Positions 1 through 8,566 of a DNA stretch of 64,000 bases are shown here, piece by piece. The stretch spans positions 48,850 through 112,849 of the forward strand of contig NZ_MPZN01000005.1 of the NCBI RefSeq assembly GCF_002936985.1. The letters are read 5' to 3'. This DNA comes from Microterricola pindariensis. Its GTDB lineage: Bacteria; Actinomycetota; Actinomycetes; Actinomycetales; Microbacteriaceae. Every line of letters starts with the position of its first letter. Position 1 is the stretch's first letter. A program made the translations under genes and the position numbers. The notes beneath the pieces were generated by a model, which did not search any database, was not told where the DNA came from, and was given only the letters and a program-made list of their open reading frames with translations.

Positions 1-52
1 CGGGGGTGAAAGCGCCAGATCCTGTCCCCAGTTGCGGGGGCAGATCGTCGGC

Positions 53-1282
53 CTATTTGATCTGGTCGAAGACGCTGAACACGGGCATGTACAGTGCGAC
101 GATCATCGATCCGATGACAACGCCAATCACCGCAATCATGAGCGGCTCGATGAGGGAGGTGAGCTGCTTCGTGGTCGACTCCACCTCTTCGTCGTAGAAG
201 TCGGCGATCTTGGCGAGCATTTGTTCGAGCGATCCGGCATCCTCGCCCACGGTCACCATCTGCACGATCATCGGGGGGAACACCTCCTCATGAGACAACG
301 GCTCCGCAATGGAGCGCCCTTGACGTACCGACTCGGCCACCTTCTTGAGCGCCTCTTCGATGACGTAGTTGCCGCTCGTCTCGCCGACGATCGCGAGTGC
401 CTGCAGGATCGGCACGCCGGCGCCGAGCATCGTCGAGAAGTTGCGGGTGAACCGGGCCAGCGCCACCTTCTTGAACAGGTCTCCGAAGACCGGCAGCTTG
501 AGCTTCATCGGGTCGACGACTTTGCGCACCTCTTCGGTGTGCTTGTTCTTGCCCCACCAGATGCCGAAGACAATGCCGAGCACAAGCAGGATGGGCCCGA
601 TCCACACCATCGCCTGGGAGAGCACGACGAGGATCTTCGTCGCGAATGGCAGCTCGCCCCCCAGCCCGGCGAACATGTTCTCGAAGACTGGCACGATGAA
701 GATGAGCATGCCGACCATCGCCAGCAGCGCCATGATCAGCACGACGACCGGGTAGGTGAGCGCAGACTTGACCGTGTTGACGAGCTTGACCTCGGCCTCG
801 AAGTTGTCGGCGACCTGCTCGAGCGAGCGCTCCAGGAAACCGCCGGTCTCGCCCGCGCGCACGAGGTGGATCATGATGGGCGGGAAGATCTCGCCGTGCT
901 TGGCCATCGAGCCAGACAGCGAGCCGCCCGTCTCGATGTCGCTGCGCACGGCATCCAGTGTGCTGGCCAGCTTCTTGTTCTCAGTCTGGCCGGCCAAGAT
1001 CGTGAGGGTGCGGAGCAATGAGAGGCCGGCGGCGATCATGGTGGCCATCTGTCGGCTTGCCACCGCGAGGTCCTTGAGCTTCACGCGCCCGCCCAGCCCG
1101 CCGAGGTTGATCTCCATGTTGAGCCCGGTGCCCGCAGGAGCCTCACTGATCGATACCGGGGACAGCCCCATCTCGCGTAGACGCACTGCGACGGCGCCGC
1201 TGCTCACGGCATCGATCTTGCCTTTGCTGATCTTGCCTGCGGCATTGCGCCCCGTGTAGGCGAATGGCTTGGTCATTGACAT
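53..1282 (-). CDS. pilC: Type IV pilus / type II secretion inner-membrane platform protein PilC
   Basis: A 409-residue protein of the T2SS-F family. It is the polytopic inner-membrane platform on which the PilB and PilT motors act to add or remove pilin subunits. The sequence shows the usual order: a short cytoplasmic N-terminus (FAYTGRNAAGKISKG), a first T2SSF domain, a hydrophobic hairpin around residues 165-225 (ALTYPVVVLIMALLAMVG and ILLVLGIVFGIWWG), a second T2SSF domain with the conserved GVPILQAL stretch, and a C-terminal membrane helix ending LYMPVFSVFDQIK. The length is typical. The ATG overlaps the TAA stop of the upstream pilT gene (TAATG), which indicates translational coupling. 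Pilin and prepilin peptidase genes would be expected just beyond the window edge. The assignment is firm; whether the system makes a true retractile pilus is inferred from the neighbouring pilT. Confidence 0.95.
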   Translation of the reverse strand: MSMTKPFAYTGRNAAGKISKGKIDAVSSGAVAVRLREMGLSPVSISEAPAGTGLNMEINLGGLGGRVKLKDLAVASRQMATMIAAGLSLLRTLTILAGQTENKKLASTLDAVRSDIETGGSLSGSMAKHGEIFPPIMIHLVRAGETGGFLERSLEQVADNFEAEVKLVNTVKSALTYPVVVLIMALLAMVGMLIFIVPVFENMFAGLGGELPFATKILVVLSQAMVWIGPILLVLGIVFGIWWGKNKHTEEVRKVVDPMKLKLPVFGDLFKKVALARFTRNFSTMLGAGVPILQALAIVGETSGNYVIEEALKKVAESVRQGRSIAEPLSHEEVFPPMIVQMVTVGEDAGSLEQMLAKIADFYDEEVESTTKQLTSLIEPLMIAVIGVVIGSMIVALYMPVFSVFDQIK

Positions 1283-3270
1283 TAGCGGGGGCCGTCCGCG
1301 AAGGCATCGTTGTAGTTGATGCCGGTGGAGAGCGCGTTCGCGACGTGGCCACTGTCGGTGCGGGTGACCAGCTGGCGCAGACTCTCTTGGTCTTGCGCCT
1401 TCTCTGCGGCCGCGGCGTGCGTGATGGTTCCGGCATTGACGAGCTCGGCCAGGTGCTGCTCGAGGGTGCGCATGCCGAACTGTCCGCCGGCCTGCATGGC
1501 CGCCGTGATCTGGTGCGTCTGACCCTCGCGGATCAGGTTGCTCACGGCCGGGGTGGTCACCATGATCTCGGTGGCGACCGCGCGCCCCGAGTTGCTGGCG
1601 CGCTTGACCAGCGTCTGGCAGACGACGCCCTGCAGGGTGAGGGCGAGCTGAGCGCGCACCTGCTCCTGCTGGTGCGGCGGGAAGACGTCGATGATGCGGT
1701 CGACCGTCTGCGGGGCCGACTGCGTGTGCAGGGTCGCGAACACGAGGTGGCCGGTCTCGGCTGCGGTGAGCGCGACGGAGATGGTCTCGAGGTCGCGGAG
1801 CTCGCCGACCAGGATCACATCCGGGTCCTGGCGCAGCACGTGCTTGAGTGCTGCCGTGAAGCTGTGCGTGTCCGCACCGACCTCGCGCTGGTTGACGAGC
1901 GACTTCTTGTGGGTGTGCATGAACTCGATCGGGTCTTCGACCGTGACGATGTGGTCGGCCCGCGTCTCGTTGACGAGGTCGATGAGGGCGGCCAGTGTCG
2001 TGGACTTGCCGCTACCGGTCGGGCCCGTCACGAGCACGAGCCCGCGGGGCAGCGTGGCGAACTTCGCCACGACATCCGGCACGCCGAGCGCCTTGAGCTG
2101 CTTGATCTCGGTGGGGATCAGACGGAAGGCCGCGCCGATCGCGCCGCGCTGCTGGTAGAAGTTCACACGGAAGCGGGCGTTGGCCGAGATCGTGAAGGCG
2201 AAGTCGAGTTCCATGGCCTCGGCGAACTTCTCGGCCTGGCGCTCGTTGAGCAGGCTCATCAGGGCGCTGGTCACCTTGTTGCGCGACCACGGCACGTCCT
2301 CGAGCGCTGGGCGCAGGCTGCCGTCCACGCGCAGGGTCGGGGCAGCGTTGACGGTGACGTGCAGGTCGGATCCCCGCTGCAGCACGACCTGCTGCAGCGA
2401 CGCGATCAGATCGCTGTCGGCGTTGTCGAGAGCGGCACGTTCGACGACGGTGAGCGTGCTGGTGTCGAAGGGCTCCGGCTCGATGGCGACCGCGTGCGAG
2501 AAGCGCTCCCCCGTGGGCGGGGGCATCGGCGCGGGGGCCGGTGCGGAGAGCGCCGGGGACGGGCGGGTTGGCGCAGGGAACGCTGCGGCCGTGCTGACCG
2601 GCGGGTAGGCGGGCGCCTGCGGCGGAACGACGGGGAGAGCCTCGGTGAGGGCATCGTCGTACGCGCCGCCGCCTGCGCTGACCGACACGGGAACGGGCAC
2701 CGCGATGGGTGCCGCCTCGGCCACGGCGACGGGCTCGGCCGGGATGGGGCTCACGGGCTCCGGTGTCGGCGCGAGGCCGAGCAGTTCGAAGCCCGTTGGC
2801 TCGCTCGCCGGCTCCTCCCAGGTGTCGACGGGGCGGTAGCTCGGGGCCTCATAGGCCGGCGGCTGCGCGTAGCCGGGCAGCGGGTAGCTCGGGATCGCGT
2901 CGTGCCCCTCCGAGATGGCGCTCGACACGACGGGCGGCTGCACCTCGGCTGGCGGGGCCGCGACCGGTGCACCGTAGGCGGGAGGAAAGGCCCCCGGTGG
3001 AGCGGCCGCGATGGGCGGCGTGACAACAGGCTGCGCGGCAACGGGCGGAAAGACGGCAGGCGGAACGACTGCGGGCGGCGCGACGTCGGCGGCCGGGTCC
3101 AGGCCGGCAGCCTCTGCACGCAGCGTGAACTCGGCCATCAGCGCGTCGAAGGGCGACGCGGCCGCGGCGGGCGTGGCGTCAAAGCCCTCTGCTGCCCGGC
3201 GGCGCTGCGGCGCCCAGCCGTCAGCGGATTCGCCCGGCTCGGCGGGGATGTCGTACGGTGGCCTGTCCAT
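1282..3270 (-). CDS. pilT: PilT-type pilus retraction ATPase with long disordered N-terminal extension
   Basis: 662 residues if translation begins at the ATG giving MDRPPYDIPAEP. The C-terminal ~375 residues are a hexameric secretion ATPase of the PilT/PilU type: a PAS-like N-subdomain (GSDLHVTVNAAPTLRVDG), Walker A GPTGSGKSTT, the Asp-box region (VTVEDPIEFMH), Walker B RQDPDVILVGELRD and the AAETGHLVFATLHT motif, which resembles PilT more than PilB. It would power pilus depolymerisation. Residues 1 to about 285 are rich in Pro, Ala and Val and predicted disordered, unlike canonical PilT of ~350 residues. The open frame extends further upstream into the pilB coding region, but this ATG lies in the pilB-pilT gap and is the sensible start. 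It sits between pilB and pilC and is coupled to pilC by TAATG. Confidence 0.9.
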   Translation of the reverse strand: MDRPPYDIPAEPGESADGWAPQRRRAAEGFDATPAAAASPFDALMAEFTLRAEAAGLDPAADVAPPAVVPPAVFPPVAAQPVVTPPIAAAPPGAFPPAYGAPVAAPPAEVQPPVVSSAISEGHDAIPSYPLPGYAQPPAYEAPSYRPVDTWEEPASEPTGFELLGLAPTPEPVSPIPAEPVAVAEAAPIAVPVPVSVSAGGGAYDDALTEALPVVPPQAPAYPPVSTAAAFPAPTRPSPALSAPAPAPMPPPTGERFSHAVAIEPEPFDTSTLTVVERAALDNADSDLIASLQQVVLQRGSDLHVTVNAAPTLRVDGSLRPALEDVPWSRNKVTSALMSLLNERQAEKFAEAMELDFAFTISANARFRVNFYQQRGAIGAAFRLIPTEIKQLKALGVPDVVAKFATLPRGLVLVTGPTGSGKSTTLAALIDLVNETRADHIVTVEDPIEFMHTHKKSLVNQREVGADTHSFTAALKHVLRQDPDVILVGELRDLETISVALTAAETGHLVFATLHTQSAPQTVDRIIDVFPPHQQEQVRAQLALTLQGVVCQTLVKRASNSGRAVATEIMVTTPAVSNLIREGQTHQITAAMQAGGQFGMRTLEQHLAELVNAGTITHAAAAEKAQDQESLRQLVTRTDSGHVANALSTGINYNDAFADGPR

Positions 3271-3314
3271 GCGGCTGTGTTCCTCTCGTGGTGCGGGTCG
3301 TCGGGCAGGCGCGG

Positions 3315-4985
3315 TTACGCCACGACTCGCAGGATTTCTTCGATCGACGTGAGACCCATCTTGGCCTTCTCCCAGCCGTCTTCGCGCAGGGTGATCATTC
3401 CCTGTTCCTGGGCGACGCGACCGATCTCGGCGCTGGAAGAGCGGGCGACCGCCATCCGCTCGATCTCCTCGGTCACGGTCATGACCTCGTGCACCGCGAT
3501 GCGGCCGCGGTACCCGGTGTTCGAGCAGCTCTGGCATCCGACCGGCTGGTAGACGACGGGGCGGGGCTGGGCGGAGTCGTAGCGGAAGCGCAGCCGGGCG
3601 ACGTACTCGGGCTCCAGCTCCTCCGGCCGCTTGCAGCGTTCGCAGAGGCGACGCGCGAGTCGCTGGGCGACGACGCAGTCGAGGGCCGAGCCGACGAGGA
3701 ACGGCTCGATGTCCATCTCGGTGAGGCGGGTGACGGCGCTCGGGGCGTCGTTGGTGTGCAGCGTGGAGAGCACGAGGTGGCCGGTCAGCGACGCCTCGAT
3801 GGCGATCTGGGCGGTCTCGTGGTCGCGGATCTCACCGAGCAGCACGACGTCAGGGTCGGAGCGCAAGATGCTGCGCAGCGCGCTGGCGAAGGTAAGGCCC
3901 GCCTTGGGGTTCACCTGCACCTGGTTGATGCCCGGCATCCGGTACTCGACCGGGTCTTCGACCGTGATGACGTTGATCTCGGGGCGGGCGACCGCGCCGA
4001 GCGTCGTGTAGAGCGTCGTCGACTTGCCCGAGCCGGTGGGGCCGGTGACGAGGATCATGCCGTACGGCTTGGTGTAGCTGGCCTTGTACGCCTCGAAGTT
4101 GCGCTCGAGCAGGGCCAGGTCGCGCACGTCAAGGCTCGTGTTGGTGTTGTCGAGGATTCGCATGACGACCTTCTCGCCCCACACCGTCGGCAGGGTGGCC
4201 ACGCGGAGGTCGATCTTGCGCCCGCCGTGGTTGACCGACATGCGGCCGTCCTGCGGCTTGCGCCGCTCGGCGATGTCGATGTCGCTCATGATCTTCAGGC
4301 GCGAGATGACGCCGTTCTGGATGCTCTTCGGGGCAGGCTGCATCTCGTGCAGCACGCCGTCGATGCGGTAACGCACTCGCATCTCGCGCTCGGCCGGCTC
4401 AATGTGGATGTCGGAGGCCTTGTCCTGGATGGCCTGGCTGACCAGCAGGTTGACGAAGCGCACGATGGGGGCGTCGTCCTCGTTGTTCTCGCCGATGCCG
4501 AAGTCGGTCTGCTCGAGCGGGGCGTTCTCCTCCTCGAGCGTGGTGGTGAGGTCGCTCAGCTCGTCGTCGGCGCGGTGGTACCGGGCGATGGCGGCGAGCA
4601 GGTCGCTGCGCTCGGCGACGATGAGGTCGACGTGCATCCGTGAGGCCTCGCGCACATCGTCGATCGCGAAGACGTTGCCGGGATTGACCATGGCGACGGC
4701 GATGCGGTCGCCGGAGAGGGCGATGGGCAGTAGCTCGTGGCGACGGCAGATGGCGGCGCCGACGAGCGCCACCGCGTTGCGGTCGACCGGGAAGTCGACC
4801 AGCTCGACGAAAGGCAGGCCGGCCTGGGCCGCGCGGGCCCGCGAGAGTTGCACCTCGGAGATGACGCCGCTCTCGACGAGCATGCGCACGGCGCTCTCGT
4901 CGTTGCCTCCTGCGTTGGCGATCGAGTCAAGGTGCTCGATCGGTAAATGGCCATGCAGGATCAGGATTTCTGAAAGCGTTGCCAC
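3315..4985 (-). CDS. pilB: Type IV pilus assembly ATPase PilB/GspE
   Basis: A 556-residue assembly ATPase that drives pilin polymerisation from the cytoplasmic face. Residues 1-140 form a GspE-N/MshEN domain. The core contains DIHIEPAEREMRVRYRIDG, Walker A GPTGSGKSTT, VEDPVEYRMPGINQVQVN, Walker B RSDPDVVLLGEIRD and SLTGHLVLSTLHTNDA, all typical of PilB. A zinc-binding tetracysteine motif is visible (CERC, then CQSC about 35 residues later). Translation starts at GTG, supported by a strong GAGGAGG Shine-Dalgarno 5 nt upstream. It is the first gene of the pilB-pilT-pilC operon and the length is normal. I am confident of the family; a GspE role in secretion rather than piliation is the only real alternative, and the adjacent pilT argues against it. 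Confidence 0.95.
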   Translation of the reverse strand: MATLSEILILHGHLPIEHLDSIANAGGNDESAVRMLVESGVISEVQLSRARAAQAGLPFVELVDFPVDRNAVALVGAAICRRHELLPIALSGDRIAVAMVNPGNVFAIDDVREASRMHVDLIVAERSDLLAAIARYHRADDELSDLTTTLEEENAPLEQTDFGIGENNEDDAPIVRFVNLLVSQAIQDKASDIHIEPAEREMRVRYRIDGVLHEMQPAPKSIQNGVISRLKIMSDIDIAERRKPQDGRMSVNHGGRKIDLRVATLPTVWGEKVVMRILDNTNTSLDVRDLALLERNFEAYKASYTKPYGMILVTGPTGSGKSTTLYTTLGAVARPEINVITVEDPVEYRMPGINQVQVNPKAGLTFASALRSILRSDPDVVLLGEIRDHETAQIAIEASLTGHLVLSTLHTNDAPSAVTRLTEMDIEPFLVGSALDCVVAQRLARRLCERCKRPEELEPEYVARLRFRYDSAQPRPVVYQPVGCQSCSNTGYRGRIAVHEVMTVTEEIERMAVARSSSAEIGRVAQEQGMITLREDGWEKAKMGLTSIEEILRVVA

Positions 4986-5062
4986 AAGAACCTCCTCGGG
5001 AAAAAGGTATGCTGCGGCATCCGCGAGCAGCCGCAGTTGTGTAGGGCAAGAACGTGCTCGCA

Positions 5063-5068
5063 GTTATA
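5063..5068 (-). promoter_or_regulatory. Candidate -10 box of the pilB operon
   Basis: The minus strand reads TATAAC about 75 nt upstream of the pilB GTG start. No convincing -35 hexamer is seen at 16-18 nt spacing, so this is a tentative promoter call. The rest of the 4986-5162 gap holds the pilB ribosome-binding site and no gene. Confidence 0.35.
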
Positions 5069-5162
5069 TCTCAGGCCGCAAAGATACGCGCTCGGTCCAA
5101 ACGGCGGTACCCCACTTTCGGGGCCGAACGGTCGCCTCACCCCCGAACGGGGCTCGCGGGGT

Positions 5163-5843
5163 CTACTTCCAGAGGGTGTTGACGATGTCGTGGGTGTAGC
5201 CGTCTGGCGCGATGTTCATCCAGCGGGTGGCGATCCACACCTCACCCCTCACGAAGTGGGACTCACCAGAGAAACCATTGTCATCGGTCGCTTCGATGAT
5301 GCAGCGGGTGCCACCAAGCTCGTCGTAGCAGCTCAGCCCGAGCTCGGCCAGCCGTGCGAGGACGTCGGCCGGCTGCGATCCCGACAGGGACGTGACGTTG
5401 GTGACGAGGAACCGGTCGCCCCCTCCGGCCTCGCTGCCCCAGCGGCAGCTCAGCGGATCCGCCGCCTGCAGGACCGCGATCAGCGTGTCGTCGGCGCTTC
5501 CGAACACCGCGGGCTGGCCCGGCTCGTTGATCCAGGCCGGGTTCAGCACGAGGCCGCTCATCTGCGCGGACCAGTCGGTGCCGTAGATTCCCGCGCAGGT
5601 GGTGGGAACCAGCGAGACGGGTGCTGCGCTCGGCTCCGGGGCCACCGGCGTGCTGGTCTCGGGGGCGGGGCGCTCCGGCGTCTCCGAGGGGTTGGCACCG
5701 GCGGATGCCGCGTCGCTGGGCGGCATCGCCCCGACCGCGTAGCCGGCGCTCACGGCGCCGACCGCGAGCACGATCGCTGCGACAATCGCCAGCCCCACCT
5801 TGCGGTCTCGGGAACGCGGCTTCGGCGTGGGCGTCGCAGTCAT
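5163..5843 (-). CDS. Membrane-anchored hypothetical protein
   Basis: A 226-residue protein that I cannot assign to a named family. A short basic N-terminus (MTATPTPKPRSRDRKVG) is followed by one hydrophobic segment at about residues 17-40, then a Pro/Ser/Thr/Ala-rich linker of ~40 residues and an extracytoplasmic domain of ~150 residues. That domain contains four cysteines (TTCAG, LSCRW, LSCYDE, TRCII) that could form two disulfides, and several Trp residues. The topology suggests an exported, membrane-tethered domain. The gene stands alone between the pilus operon and the kinase/phosphatase operon. A TACACT -10 box lies exactly 6 nt upstream of the ATG, so the transcript is probably leaderless. 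Confidence 0.75.
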   Translation of the reverse strand: MTATPTPKPRSRDRKVGLAIVAAIVLAVGAVSAGYAVGAMPPSDAASAGANPSETPERPAPETSTPVAPEPSAAPVSLVPTTCAGIYGTDWSAQMSGLVLNPAWINEPGQPAVFGSADDTLIAVLQAADPLSCRWGSEAGGGDRFLVTNVTSLSGSQPADVLARLAELGLSCYDELGGTRCIIEATDDNGFSGESHFVRGEVWIATRWMNIAPDGYTHDIVNTLWK

Positions 5844-5849
5844 GGATTC

Positions 5850-5855
5850 AGTGTA
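5850..5855 (-). promoter_or_regulatory. -10 box of a probable leaderless promoter
   Basis: TACACT on the minus strand is separated by 6 nt from the ATG of the membrane-anchored hypothetical gene. This fits the TANNNT-N6-ATG geometry of leaderless actinobacterial transcripts and recurs at several other genes in this window. Confidence 0.45.
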
Positions 5856-5905
5856 GCGAGCGGCCGCGGGCTGGGAGGCAGCCGGCCCGGCGGCGCGGCG
5901 CGGCG

Positions 5906-6652
5906 TCAGAGGGTGTTCAGAAGCAGCACGATCGCGACGATCGAGGCGGCCAGCACGGTGGCGCCGCCGATGACGGCCAGCACGGTGACGGCCAGGCGCA
6001 GGGCGCGCCCCCCGCGCTGCGCGGGGACGGCGTCCTCCCGGGGCTCCGCCGCAACGTTCAGGCGCTCGACCGGCGGCTGTTCGGGGAGGACCCGGGGCGG
6101 GTAGCTGTCGCGCTGCCCGGGCTCCGGCGACGTGGCGAGCGACGCAGGCTGGGCGGGGGCGGGCGGGACGTCGGCCAGCGTGAGCGGCGGCGCGACGGCG
6201 TCCGCGCGTGGCTGGCGGCGCCGGGGAACGGGCCGGGTGGACTCGTCGACGAACGGCGCGGCCACCGTCTCCTGGTCAAGCGGGTCCGGCCGCGCCACGA
6301 TTCGGGTGGACTCGTCGAGCTCGCCCTCGAGGGGCCCGCGCCGTGTCACGAGCCGGGTCGACTCGTCGAGTTCGGGCTCAAGCTCGGGCTCGGGCTTAGT
6401 CGCGGGCTCAGCCGCGGGCGCTGTCTCGGGCCCGGGCTCGGCCGCCGGCTCGGGACTCGGGGCCGCGCGGACGACGATCCGGGTGTCCTCATCGAACGCG
6501 GGGCTGTCCGCGGCGCGGAGGGAGCGGCGGGTCGGATCGGCGGCGTCCATCTCTGCGGCGGCGTCGAACACGGCCGCAAAGGCAGCGTCAGCGGCCCCGT
6601 CGGAGCCGGAGTCGGCGGCCGGGACTCTCGAGCCCGCGGTGTCAGCGCCCAC
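5906..6652 (-). CDS. Tail-anchored protein with four DE(S/D)TR repeats, possible kinase substrate
   Basis: 248 residues from a GTG that overlaps the 3' end of the phosphatase gene by 11 bp; the frame extends upstream, but that part is antisense-like and inside the phosphatase gene. The protein is acidic and Pro/Ala-rich, with one hydrophobic segment at residues ~218-245 at the very C-terminus, so the bulk should face the cytoplasm. Four copies of a short motif are visible: DEDTRIVVR (54-62), DESTRLVTR (96-104), DESTRIVAR (113-121) and DESTRPVPR (136-144). Each has one conserved Thr in an acidic/basic setting. It is the last gene of an operon encoding a Ser/Thr kinase, an FHA protein and a PP2C phosphatase. 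I therefore infer that the Thr residues are phosphorylation sites read by the FHA domain. No known family is recognised. Confidence 0.75.
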   Translation of the reverse strand: MGADTAGSRVPAADSGSDGAADAAFAAVFDAAAEMDAADPTRRSLRAADSPAFDEDTRIVVRAAPSPEPAAEPGPETAPAAEPATKPEPELEPELDESTRLVTRRGPLEGELDESTRIVARPDPLDQETVAAPFVDESTRPVPRRRQPRADAVAPPLTLADVPPAPAQPASLATSPEPGQRDSYPPRVLPEQPPVERLNVAAEPREDAVPAQRGGRALRLAVTVLAVIGGATVLAASIVAIVLLLNTL

Positions 6653-7517
6653 CGCCGCGCCCCTTCCGCCAGGGGAGTTTCGCGGTGTCTTCCAGGAGCA
6701 GGTCGACGGTGTCGTGCTCGCCCACACCGGAGTCAGGGCCCGCTCCATCGCCGAGGTCGGCCGCGCCGCCGTTCAGCACGTCGATGACGATGAGCGAGAC
6801 GTTGTCGCGCCCGCCGTGGAGCAGCGCCTGCGTCAGCAGTTCGGATGCGGTCGAGTCCACCGGACCGCCCATGGCGAGCAGCACGCGCAGCACCTCGTCG
6901 GGGAGCTCGCCGCTCAGCCCGTCGGAGCAGACCAGGAGGCGCTCCCCCGTGATCACCGGGTGCATCCAGTAGTCGGCGCGGGCGTCGGCGGCGCCGATGG
7001 CGCGGGTGATCACGTTGCGCCCCACGTAGTCGGCGGCGTCCTCCGGTGCGAGCGTGCCGGAGTCCAGCATCTCCTGCACCAGCGAGTGGTCGTGCGTGAT
7101 GCGGCTGAGCTCGCCGCCGCTCAGCCGGTAGACCCGCGAATCGCCGACGTTCAGCACCAGCCAGGCCGGCTGGGTCTGCTCGTTGACCAGCACGATGCCA
7201 CTCAGGGTGCTTCCCGCACCCCGCGCCCGCCCCGCAGAGATGCCCTCGACGGCCGTCTGCGCGCGGCCGACCGCCGCGACGACGTCGGCGGGCAGCACCT
7301 CGGCGCTGCCCACCAGCGGGCGGAACGCCTCGACGACGGCGGCGCTTGCGAGGTCGCCCGCCTCGTGCCCGCCCATGCCGTCGGCCACGATGTAGACGGG
7401 GTGCTCGGCGAGCAGCGAGTCCTCGTTCACCGCCCGTTTGTGGCCGACATCCGTGTGCGCCTGATGACGCAGCACGATGGGACTCTTGGCCAGTGTTTCG
7501 GTCGAGCGTTGGTGCAC
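6642..7517 (-). CDS. PP2C-family protein phosphatase
   Basis: A 291-residue soluble PPM/PP2C phosphatase that removes phosphate from Ser/Thr residues using two metal ions. The metal-binding motifs are intact: VNEDS, ADGMGGHEAGD, GSTL, NVGDSRVYR, SDGLSGELPD and GGRDNVSLIV. There is no transmembrane segment, unlike mycobacterial PstP. Translation begins at GTG preceded by GGAGGA, 3 bp after the FHA gene stop, so the two are coupled. Its partner should be the Ser/Thr kinase at the head of the same operon (19557-20705). The function is clear from family knowledge; its substrates are inferred from context. Confidence 0.93.
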   Translation of the reverse strand: MHQRSTETLAKSPIVLRHQAHTDVGHKRAVNEDSLLAEHPVYIVADGMGGHEAGDLASAAVVEAFRPLVGSAEVLPADVVAAVGRAQTAVEGISAGRARGAGSTLSGIVLVNEQTQPAWLVLNVGDSRVYRLSGGELSRITHDHSLVQEMLDSGTLAPEDAADYVGRNVITRAIGAADARADYWMHPVITGERLLVCSDGLSGELPDEVLRVLLAMGGPVDSTASELLTQALLHGGRDNVSLIVIDVLNGGAADLGDGAGPDSGVGEHDTVDLLLEDTAKLPWRKGRGGGR

Positions 7518-7520
7518 CGC

Positions 7521-8480
7521 TCACTCCTCCTGAAAGATTCGGGCAGACATTTCGCCCAAGATGAAACGGTCGGTGATGCGTGCCGGAGTGCCCGGCTCGA
7601 GTTCGGTCTCTTCGCCGTCTGCCCCGAGGAGGTAGACGCCGTTGGTCGAGTCCAGATCGGTGATCCGCCACGAGTCCTCGTGCCGGTGCAGCATCACATG
7701 CGTCTTGGACACAGTACGCCCCGCGTCGCGCACGGTGACGAGCTGGGCGTCTTCGTGGCCGGGGAGGTGCGACGGGTTGCGCCCCAGCAACACCACGGCG
7801 GCGCTGAGCGGCACCCGCTGGCCCGACTCGGATTCGAACACCCAGGCGCTGTTGCGCCGGCCGGTGATGATGGTCGCGTCCTGCGGGTCGACCGACAGGG
7901 CCGCGTGCATCTCGGATGCCGGGCCGTCGGCCGGCACCGGATCCTGCAGCGCGCTGGGCACGGCCGGGGCGGGCGCGGCGGACGCGGTGAAGTCGGGGAC
8001 GGCGTCGATCAGCGGCAGCGCCGCGCGCTGGGCCCCCGCCGGCGGGCCGATGCGGACGGAGAGCTCCTCCGGCATCTCGATGGGGGCCGGGGCCAGGCCC
8101 GCCCCGCCCTCTGTCCCGGCCGGCTCCAGCAGTGCGGGCGTGTAGCTGATGGCTGCGCGCGGCACGTCGGCGGCGACGATCTCGCCGTGCGGCAGCGGTG
8201 CGTCCGCGGCCGGCGGGGGGAGCTCCTCTGCCGGCCCACCCGCCGGAGCCGAGCTCTCCGCGGTGCCGAAGGGAATGCGCGCCGGCACCTCCTCGCTCGG
8301 CAGTGGCGCGAAGGCGGGTGCGCCGACGCGCGGGGCGCTCTCCGCCCCCGCTTCCGCGGTCCCCGCATCGGTGCGCCGTCGGGCACGCGCCCGCAGCGCG
8401 AACGCTCCCCAGACGAGCAGCGCGGCCGCGAGCAGAAGTGCGAGGAGCGCACCGACGAGCAGAATCGGATTCTCAGTCAT
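7521..8480 (-). CDS. Membrane-anchored FHA-domain protein
   Basis: 319 residues. An N-terminal membrane helix (residues ~5-28, ILLVGALLALLLAAALLVWG) is followed by a basic stretch, an Ala/Pro-rich linker of ~170 residues, and a C-terminal forkhead-associated domain at about 225-310. The FHA core motifs are present: LLGRNPSH, SKTHVMLHR and TDLDSTNGVYL. These residues bind phosphothreonine peptides. It lies directly upstream of the PP2C gene with a 3 bp gap and in the same operon as the kinase, so it is probably the reader of kinase-dependent phosphorylation at the membrane. It could bring the kinase, the DESTR-repeat protein or the transglutaminase-like protein together. Confidence 0.9.
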   Translation of the reverse strand: MTENPILLVGALLALLLAAALLVWGAFALRARARRRTDAGTAEAGAESAPRVGAPAFAPLPSEEVPARIPFGTAESSAPAGGPAEELPPPAADAPLPHGEIVAADVPRAAISYTPALLEPAGTEGGAGLAPAPIEMPEELSVRIGPPAGAQRAALPLIDAVPDFTASAAPAPAVPSALQDPVPADGPASEMHAALSVDPQDATIITGRRNSAWVFESESGQRVPLSAAVVLLGRNPSHLPGHEDAQLVTVRDAGRTVSKTHVMLHRHEDSWRITDLDSTNGVYLLGADGEETELEPGTPARITDRFILGEMSARIFQEE

Positions 8481-8566
8481 GGTCGTTCGGCGAGGCAGGC
8501 CGTGCCGGCGCCATCCCCCTTCGCACAGTCGTTGGCCTGGTCGGAGTCAACCGTCCTCCTGTGAAT

